Positions 56,587 to 64,000 of a stretch of 64,000 nt of DNA are shown piece after piece. How positions within the stretch are numbered: the stretch's first letter is position 1; each line of letters opens with the position of its first letter. Made by a program: the position numbers and the translations under genes. The stretch is from Amphibalanus amphitrite. Its lineage: Eukaryota > Arthropoda > Thecostraca > Balanomorpha > Balanidae. The DNA is taken from positions 744,001 to 808,000 of the forward strand of contig NW_024881534.1 in assembly GCF_019059575.1 (NCBI RefSeq), given 5' to 3'. The notes below the pieces were generated by a model. That model was not told the DNA's origin and did no database searches. It worked only from the letters and a program-made list of their open reading frames with translations.

Positions 56587-58833
56587 TACTGCGGTCGTGT
56601 TCAGTGGAAGCTGGAAGACATCAAGGGGAGTATAAGTTCGGTTTTATATCAATGTTATATTGATTGACGAGCATGTTTTTTTTTCCTTTCGGGGTTTTTA
56701 TGTTTATTTTTTACTGGTTTGTTGTTTCTATCTTATTTTTCATTTTCGGCATGAGGTCTGTTTTTTGTGTTTATGTTATGCTATCACGGTAAGAAGAGGG
56801 TCGATGAGCAATGGGTCGGCAAATGCCCGGTATTATAGGTTCTTTGAAGGTTAGATGAAACAACGAAACTTGGACTGCTGGTAGAAATAGGCTTGGTGTG
56901 TTTTTCAGATTTTGGGAGATTGGGTGTAGGTATTTGCTAGGTGTAACATAGCTGTAACTGTTTTTTGTTTCTTCCCTGGAACGGAGCGCCGGACTTTGCC
57001 ATTCTACACTCCGTGTGAGTGGAATCAGCTCATGCTTTCTCGGTGTAGCAGCTCAGAGTGCACGGCCTGGCCGGCGTAGGGTTTGGTGGCCACGTGGTGT
57101 TGGCCGGTGGTTGTGCAGAGAGTTGGTATAATTGCCGTTTTGTGGTGCCTGGTGTTGGTTGAACTGTGGTTCCCATACAGGTGAACGGTTACTGGCGTAA
57201 GGTGTGCCAGGTGGGCGTACCCCGTGGAGAATGAGCTGCTGGTGATGTTGGCTCTGTCCGAGCGTGTCCGAGCGGGGTTTTCATTAGTGGGACGGCCTTG
57301 AGTGGGTTAGGGATTGTTGATAACAAGGGTACCAACTACCGGGTGAGACTTGAGGGTAAATGGAGTTCATGCTAAGGATAACCAATGCAATGGCATTGGT
57401 AAGTTGGTATTGTTATCTGGTGTTGATAGGTTGGAATGAAAGGTTTAGTGGGTGATACATGGAGGTACAGAGGTGATACAGTGGAACCCAGTTTGGGTGT
57501 GATAAGTCTCGGCGGACTAGGATATTATGGATTAGATGGGGAATTATGTAAGATGGTTTTGGGATGCATTAGCGATAGCATAGTAAGTTACAGGCTATTA
57601 CCCAGAGGAAGTTTTCACACCCATGTTTAAAGGCTGCAGTAGGTAGGCATGCCATTTTCTAGGATGCAATTTTAGGGTAGCCCATGATTGTGTGGCTCTC
57701 ACTCTGCATTGAGGTACGAGTGAACTGTGTTTCGTTTTTTATGGTAGTGGCGTTTGTAAATAGTTTTTTTTTTTGCCAGAGTGAGGTGCCTTTCTTGTTG
57801 TTGGTCAATAGAGTCTTGCCTAGACATGCATAAGCGACAATCATTATAGTAATATTGGTAGGTATGCAATATGCATATCCTGCCGATATGTCATCACACG
57901 CATTGTGAGATAAATGGCCCCGGTATATATAACCCCCTTTTGATACGGGATTTCGGCTAAAAATGGTTGTGACACAATCTGTTTTTTTTTCTTCTTCCAT
58001 GGCTTGGTGGTTGGCATCAGACTCTGAACGGCGACGGATCGGCACACGCGGCGGGGCCGGCCCGCTTTGCCAGAGTCTTCTCTGGCCGCTGAAGGATTCC
58101 TTCACAGCTCCTGTGTCAGCTGAGGGAGTTCCGACCCCTCCCAGCTCATCTAGCTCCAGTGGTGCTGCCTAGCAGGTCTTACGGGACATCGTCAGGTATA
58201 GGCCAAGGTGGCCGGGGTTTTGAAAGGTACGTTATTCCATGTACGGGACCCGGTACATATCTGTTAATGAAGGTTCTAGGGGACCCGATAGGGTGGATTG
58301 TGAACGCTTGGGCATGGGCGATATCGGCATTTTTGAGGGGATGTTTGGTTCCACCAATAGGGACATGAGGGCAATGCTGGTGGAAAGTGAGATACTATGA
58401 TAGTAATAAAATTATGATAAAATCGTTAGGCGAAGCCCGAAGATAAAAAATGAATCTATAGCAAGTCTAACGTTAGACGTGTTTTCAACCTTGGTTTGCT
58501 GCTGCTGCTGAGGGTTGTTAAACCGTCTGTAACTATCTTCAAAGCGGTCTATTTCTTAGCAAATTATTTCACTTGTCGCTATAACATATGAGATGACCTT
58601 TCTCCTGCAAAACAGCGAATGAACATTGAACAATACAGGTCAGGTACTGTCATTAATAGTTAAAAATGAAGGAAGTCAGTATGCGTTGTTAGGACTGGGA
58701 GTTCCCCTCAGTGTCCCAAAATTGTATTTTGGCTTGGGTGGTCAAAGGAAAATTCCTAGGGGGCCGGGAACAATTTTCAAGGTGGGGGGGGGGGTGAGGA
58801 TATAAAATACCTGACATGATGCATATGAAACGG
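56587..58833. other. No recognisable gene
   Basis: There are T-rich and GT-rich stretches, with a T-run at about 57766-57774. Frames at 57.66-58.17 kb are open on both strands and lack motifs. A trinucleotide GCTGCT run lies at 58499-58510. Confidence 0.4.
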
Positions 58834-58870
58834 TGGCGTAGCTAGGGGTCTAAGGGGACACGTACCCCAC
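58834..58870. mobile_element. hAT-MITE terminus-like fragment
   Basis: CGGTGGCGTAGCTAGGGG at about 58834 resembles the CAGTGGCGTAGC(T/C)AGGG terminus common in hAT-type MITEs of invertebrates. A GGGGGCAAGGGCCCCCGCTG segment at about 60200 resembles the interior near the other end, but no matching terminus was found there. Confidence 0.4.
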
Positions 58871-58959
58871 CTCCCCATCGGGATCAAAGGGAGCCTCGCT
58901 CGGGTCCGAGGGGCCCTGCGGCGCTATTTGACCACTGAGGGTTAACAATGGCCATATAG

Positions 58960-59770
58960 AAGGGCCCCATGGGGCTCGTTAGAGCTCCTCATGGACCCTA
59001 ATTGCCACACTAAGATCTCTTTAAGGGCCCTACGCCGGATTCTGAGGGCCTCCTGGGCCTTTATAAGGGCTCCTCAGTGGTCTCCCAAGGCCCGTTACTG
59101 GCCTCTGAAAGTTCTTACCGGCCTATGAGGGCCCAGTTCTAGGGGCATTTCCTGCCTGTGATGGTCCCACAATTATTTTTCTGATGGCCCTATAACGGCA
59201 ACTGTGGGGGCTTATGAGGGCTTATGAGGGCCCACACCGGTGTCTCACATCCCCAACTCTTGAGTGCCTACACTAGTGCCTATTAATGCCCTATATCGGC
59301 GACTCTGAGAGCGAGGACCCTAATCCCTACCCTACCCAATACCTGCGCATCTATAGGCCACCCACTGGTGACTTCTGAGGGCCCCACACCGGTCCGGTGA
59401 CTCTCAGGGCCCCACCGGCGTATGATAGTACTATGCCGGTCTCTAAGGACCCCACAGAACTTCTTCTGCTGGCCTAAGGGCCTCTTGCCGGTCACTGAGA
59501 GTGAGAACCCCCTGCCGGCTTGTAGAGGGTTCGCGTCAGCAGCTCAGGCCCCACACCCGTCTGTAACGGCTCCACACCAGCGTCTATGAGGGCCCACAGC
59601 AACGCCTGTAAGGACCCTCACCGGCGCCTCTGAGAGAATCATACTGGCACCTCTGAGCGCCCACACCGGCACCTGCATGACATTCCCACACCAGTGCCTC
59701 TAAAGGCCCCTTACCGGCGGCTCTGAGGGCCCTACGCCGGTGATTCTGAGGGTGCTAACGATAACCGAAG
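58960..59770. repeat. Degenerate ~25-30-bp GGGCCC/CACCGGCG repeat field
   Basis: Phrases such as GAGGGCCC(T/C)ACACCGGCG(C/A)CTCT recur with variable spacing for about 800 bp. Individual units are too diverged to give a single period. It is an ancient minisatellite or part of a decayed element. Confidence 0.6.
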
Positions 59771-60887
59771 ACACCACAAGCCCTTAGTGTCGCTGAGCTT
59801 TTAATCCCATACCGGCCTTCCAAGGACGCCACGTAAGTGCACTCATTGCCCCACACCCCTCCCTTACACCCGGAGCGGGTAACCTGTGTTATACCTGTAG
59901 CAACGATTTTACCACCGTTGTACGTTAGGTATTTCTAAAGGTTGACTCAAAATGGTCCAGTATAAAAGCTGGCCTGCCAAACTTATGGCCAAAGCCAGGC
60001 CCAAACAAAAGCGGGATGACAACGGCAGATGTCAAATCGATACTGTAACAGCAGAAACCATTCAGATGGCAAGGAAAATGCCGGGTGTTGATGTTTGGAT
60101 GTATAAAGGAAACAAGAGGAAGTCCGGAAAAGGGAGGAAAGATCCTTTCTCGCTGCCTCAATGTTGAGGGGGCGCCGTCCCCTCGGCTCTCAGGTGGGGG
60201 GGGGGGCAAGGGCCCCCGCTGCCCACCTGTTTCCCGGGTCTATGAAAATTACTCATCAAATAAGGGATAAGGGTGGAAAATTGATGGTCAGATAAGGCCT
60301 AAAAGACTGGAAAAAGAATGTACAGCAAAATTTAATACAAGGCTGGTATGTGGGAAGTAAAATGGCTATCGATCCATGCAAATGCTTTTTGTTGGTAAAG
60401 TTGTGAGTGAAAAATGGGCTATTAAAAAATGGAGGCGAGTGAAAAATGATTTTCATTTGGATGTCGTTTCACACCTAAATCAACAAAGTTTGGGGCACTG
60501 GTACGGGGTACCCCTCGCCGGCATCAGTTGACGTCACTCAGGACCTGCCTATGGTTGGTTGGTGGGTGAGTTACTGTACCTTCTATGGGTGACATTGAGC
60601 CAGCTCGGCGTTTGGAGGCAGTAAGCACCTCCTAAACGTGTCGAGCTAGGAAGCAGCGGCAACCTTTATACCCATATTGGCCTGTTTACAGCGTAGGGGC
60701 TGTCTGTATGATGGTCATTTGGTCCCTGATCAATCCGGATCTTCGCGGAAAGGCAAGCTTGTTGCCCGTGGCGGGTGATGCGGATACTATCAGATTTCAA
60801 AAGCGGGTATTTTTGGTATTCAGGTCGGGTAATTGCCCTAGACATTCGGAGAATCTTGGGATGCCCAATTCTGCAAGTCCTGGGTGA

Positions 60888-61475
60888 AGCTCGCTAGTCT
60901 ACCCGGGGGGTGTCCCCTTCTACAACGACCCCGGGGCAGCTCACTAGTCTGCCCGAGGGGTGTCCCCTTCTACAACGACCCCGGGGCAGCTCACTAGTCT
61001 GCCCGGGGGTGTCCCCTTCTACAACGACCCCGGGGCAGCTCGCTAGTCTGCCCGGGGGGTGTCTCCTTCTACAACGACCCCGGGGCAGCTCGCTAGTCTG
61101 CCCGGGGGGTGTCCCCTTCTACAACGACCCCGGGGCAGCTCGCTAGTCTGCCCGGGGGTATCCCCTTCTACAACGACCCCGAGGCAGCTCGCTAGTCTGC
61201 CCGGGGGTGTCCTCTCCTGCAACGGTCTCGGGGCAGCTCGCTAGTCTGCCCGGGGGTGTCCCTTTCTACAACGACCCCGGGGCAGCTCGCTAGTCTGCCC
61301 CAGGGTGTCCCCTTCTACAACGACCCCGGGGCAGCTCGCTAGTCTGTCCGGGGGGTGTCCCCTTTTACAACGGCCTCTGGGCAGCCCGCTAGTCTGCCCG
61401 GGGGTGTCCCTTCTACACGGCCTCTGGGCAGCTCGCTAGTCTGCCCGCCGGCGTCCCCTCCTACAACAGCCTGAT
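60888..61475. repeat. 49-50-bp minisatellite, ~12 units
   Basis: AGCTC(G/A)CTAGTCTGCCCGGG starts every 49-50 bp, followed by GGGTGTCCCCTTCTACAACG and ACCCCGGGGC. Units at the 3' end are more diverged. All frames are open only because the unit lacks stops, so no protein is called. Confidence 0.95.
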
Positions 61476-62043
61476 TCCCGGAGCGGGCTGAGAGCCCTCC
61501 CCTTTTTTGCTGGGCGGCTGTCAACGACCTTCGTTGATGCTGTTCTAACCCCTTCCAAAGTTATGGGAAAATTAATGGTCGCGCTGAAAGGCATGTGCAT
61601 AGGGTTCAAGGTAAAGGAGAATACAGCTTCTGTTGTCAGATGCCTCAGAACTCATGGATGGTTGTTTTTTCGGCGGGTATATCGAGGGCCTTTACTTGGT
61701 GGAGGCTATCATCGCAGTAGTGGCTAATGCTACTGGTTGTTAGTCCTGTGAGGGCTTCGGTATAAATGCCGTAATATTGCTCTTCATTGGTGACCGCTGT
61801 ATCGCTCACATTCATGTTGGCAGGTTTAAGGGATCGTGGCGTTTCTGGTAAGCTTCGGGCCAGGTTGAGGAGCTAATTACCTTCCTTCAACCAAGCACGT
61901 ATTTGGGTGGGTTCCGCCACTGGTCTCGACACTGGCGGCGACTGTAGGTCTTTTGTGTTAATTTGTATCCCCCATTCGGTCTGCTGGTTTCGGGAAGGGG
62001 GTGTTTTATTATGGCGCATTGGTGTCTGGGTGGATGTATTGAA

Positions 62044-62298
62044 TGGGTGGGGACACCAATGCGCCGCGCGGGGGGAGGGGTGGCGGCCCGTTGGCAGGGC
62101 AGTCTCGGTTGAGACTTGTATACTTGCTAGTGTGTTTGTGTCGTGTTCATTTGGGCTGAATATACCAATAGCCCCTTTTTGTACAGCTACAGTGTTTTCC
62201 TGGAGGGACTTGGTTGTGAGGTTTGCGCTGAGATTGGTTACGCATAGCATAGCTAATTGTCTCTATGTTTGCTGGCAGCTCGAAGGGGAAGCGGAAAA
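62044..62298. repeat. 255-bp repeat R2, copy A
   Basis: It is identical by eye to 62765-63019 (offset 721). It starts TGGGTGGGGACACCAATGCG and ends GAAGCGGAAAA, where it runs directly into R1 copy B with a shared AAA. Confidence 0.93.
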
Positions 62299-62597
62299 TA
62301 CGCCCGGTTATATATGACAAGATATAACCGGTTTTTCCGCGACACAACGAGCATCTTTGGGGCGGCCCCGGAGCCGGGCCGGCCTCTGCGAGCAGCGTTC
62401 GGCGGCAGGCGGGCGGCCGCCTGCGCCCCCGGGCGGCAAGGCCGCTAAGGCGGCGGCCTCATCTGATTGGTGGAGCGACTTGTGTCACGTGACGGTGACG
62501 GCGCGGGGTTTGAGTGCATTTGCGCGGTCACTCTGTTCTAAGCCGCCCGGTCTGACGCAAGTCAGCAGTGTTCTCGCTCTGAAATGTTTTTGCGTTT
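62296..62597. repeat. 302-bp repeat R1, copy B
   Basis: It is identical by eye to 56285-56586 in the same orientation. It is sandwiched between R2 copy A and a 167-bp filler. Confidence 0.93.
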
Positions 62598-62764
62598 CCC
62601 ACCCACCCACCACCATTTTTGGGGCTTTTTTTTTACACGCACCACACTCTTAAATAAAGATGGGTTTTTTCCACAAAATGTGGTTTTTCCCCAGCTAGGT
62701 CCCCCGGTTTTTTTCTAGTTAGGACTTTTTCCGGGGGAGGACACACACGACAGGGTTTCTAGTT
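62598..62764. other. Homopolymer-rich filler
   Basis: It is dense in runs (TTTTTTTTT, GGGTTTTTTCC, CCCCCGGTTTTTTT). It matches neither flank and separates R1 copy B from R2 copy B. It could be untemplated/short-templated insertion or low-quality consensus. Confidence 0.6.
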
Positions 62765-63019
62765 TGGGTGGGGACACCAATGCGCCGCGCGGGGGGAGGG
62801 GTGGCGGCCCGTTGGCAGGGCAGTCTCGGTTGAGACTTGTATACTTGCTAGTGTGTTTGTGTCGTGTTCATTTGGGCTGAATATACCAATAGCCCCTTTT
62901 TGTACAGCTACAGTGTTTTCCTGGAGGGACTTGGTTGTGAGGTTTGCGCTGAGATTGGTTACGCATAGCATAGCTAATTGTCTCTATGTTTGCTGGCAGC
63001 TCGAAGGGGAAGCGGAAAA
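62765..63019. repeat. 255-bp repeat R2, copy B
   Basis: This is the second copy of 62044-62298. It continues into AATATTTTATGC and then, 30 bp later, the second MITE copy. Confidence 0.93.
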
Positions 63020-63050
63020 ATATTTTATGCATGATTATATGGGAGCTAGT

Positions 63051-63267
63051 AATAGGCGTTTTCACGGCGGCCATCTGGTACACATTTGGGGCAGATCAGC
63101 TGCAGATTTGGTGCAAGTTTGGTCAAATTAGGTTCAGTGTGTTTCTTAAAAGTTATCAGTTTGGGTTGCACAGATGCTTATCATGATGTGTATTGTAAAA
63201 GAGATTTGGTGCATATTTGGTCAAATTAGGCACATTCGCAAGATAGCTCGTCGTGAAAACGGCTAAT
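63051..63267. mobile_element. TIR MITE, copy 2 (~217 bp)
   Basis: Left AATAGGCGTTTTCACGGCGG and right ...CGTCGTGAAAACGGCTAAT are inverted. Inverted TTTGGTCAAATTAGG motifs lie near both ends. It belongs to the same family as 54485-54774 but is shorter in the middle. Confidence 0.8.
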
Positions 63268-64000
63268 ACCAAGTGAGTTATTTATTTTGCAGATCGATGC
63301 AATTCACGCTTATACTTTAAGTAAGTTTTCGTTAAATTTGAAACGTCAATTGGAAAAACAAATCATGTCAAGTGTGTTATGAAGCATTTGAGATTTGCCT
63401 GTTGAGAGTAGTGTTTTATGATCACGACTTACAAAATGTTTTCGCATTTTCAAAAGTTGTTACACGCCATATTTCATATATAAGCTGTCACAAAACAGAC
63501 ACGTCTTTTTTCTATTGTGAAATGATATCTCCCATTGTACATAGGTAATTATCCGGAGGAAAGTAAATGACCGATTTTTAAGCTTGAATTTTTGGCTTGA
63601 AAGTAATCCATAAGTTGAAATATTGTGACATTTATCACATCACATGTCAATGTTTTCCCACATAATCAACTCAACAAGTAGGTATGACTATTTAGGGACT
63701 ATAGTTTGGCACTAATCAATGCAGTTTATGTCAATGAACCAAGGAAGTCACGGACGATAGAACTACGAATCTTCAATATATCGAATAAATAAGTAAATAA
63801 AAGTGGAACACCAAAGTCTAGAGACTATCACAACACAGCACCAGACAACACCACGCAGCATGTGTAGGTACTCTTCACTGGTCAAAACAAACGGCTCACT
63901 GTAGTCGTTCCCGATGGCATATCAACACTTGGACAAAACACTTCCCTTTCAGCTATTTGGATTCTTGAATAGGTAATCAAGTTAGCAATAATATACCATG
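63268..64000. other. AT-rich DNA without recognisable gene
   Basis: No coding frame, RNA gene or TE end was recognised in the last 730 bp. Confidence 0.5.

Noticed and set aside
59952-60167. 71-aa Lys/Arg-rich ORF
   Set aside because: It is short and basic without a recognised domain, and lies in a repeat-rich region.
60910-61244. Repetitive ORFs of the STTTPGQL type
   Set aside because: They are read-through of the 50-bp minisatellite with no start context or family support.
62357-62653. GKAAKAA-type ORF in R1 as a histone-like protein
   Set aside because: The Ala/Lys stretch is tiny, the rest has no histone fold, and the R1 sequence looks like promoter DNA.
1-64000. CRISPR arrays, bacterial operons or integrated viral genomes
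   Set aside because: No spacer-repeat arrays, Shine-Dalgarno-led gene strings or viral gene sets are seen; the only virus-like coding region is the BEL/Pao retrotransposon.

Overview
This window is TE-rich metazoan nuclear DNA. It has spliced genes with GT-AG introns, LTR and non-LTR retrotransposons, TIR transposons and many minisatellites. There is no operon structure or CRISPR array and no sign of prokaryotic or viral-genome organisation. The host coding sequence and the TE mix (BEL/Pao, jockey/CR1-like LINE, hAT, Tc1/mariner-type MITEs) fit an invertebrate, plausibly a marine arthropod. The species cannot be fixed from sequence alone.

The main host gene is the 3' end of a DEAH-box RNA/G-quadruplex helicase, DHX36-like, on the + strand. 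I assembled five exons by matching splice sites and phase: 992-1147, 2382-2499, 8533-8709, 31918-32015 and 39687-39966. Together they give about 275 residues covering the end of the HA2/ratchet region, the OB-fold, the C-terminal extension and a divergent Arg/Asp/Trp-rich tail. The helicase core lies upstream of the window. Intron 3 is 23.2 kb and full of mobile DNA: an SGNH-hydrolase ORF between long inverted repeats (9.1-12.0 kb), a U2 snRNA fragment (14.2 kb), a hAT MITE (15.5 kb), a fold-back region with a tRNA-SINE head (16.0-18.3 kb), an intact BEL/Pao element with near-identical LTRs and an AATAA target duplication (19.2-25.9 kb), and a MITE split by a Tc1/mariner-type element (29.9-31.5 kb). 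Intron 4 holds the unsplit sister MITE (35.9 kb) and a TTAA-flanked element (38.7-39.6 kb).

Downstream of the helicase are an intact EN+RT LINE on the - strand (43.9-47.0 kb), a candidate RFX X-box promoter (50.3 kb), a 1.8-kb non-autonomous hAT element with an 8-bp target duplication (51.6-53.4 kb), and one orphan exon-like ORF on the - strand (53.6-53.9 kb). The last 10 kb carries two copies of a TIR MITE family, a CpG-rich promoter-like segment, a degenerate GGGCCC-rich repeat field, a 50-bp minisatellite and a rearrangement. In that rearrangement a 302-bp segment from 6 kb away is embedded between two 255-bp direct repeats next to homopolymer-rich filler. It is either a templated insertion or an assembly artefact.

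The genes here do not form one pathway. The window is one host gene whose introns have been colonised by successive, sometimes nested, TE insertions. All calls come from reading the sequence; no searches were run.
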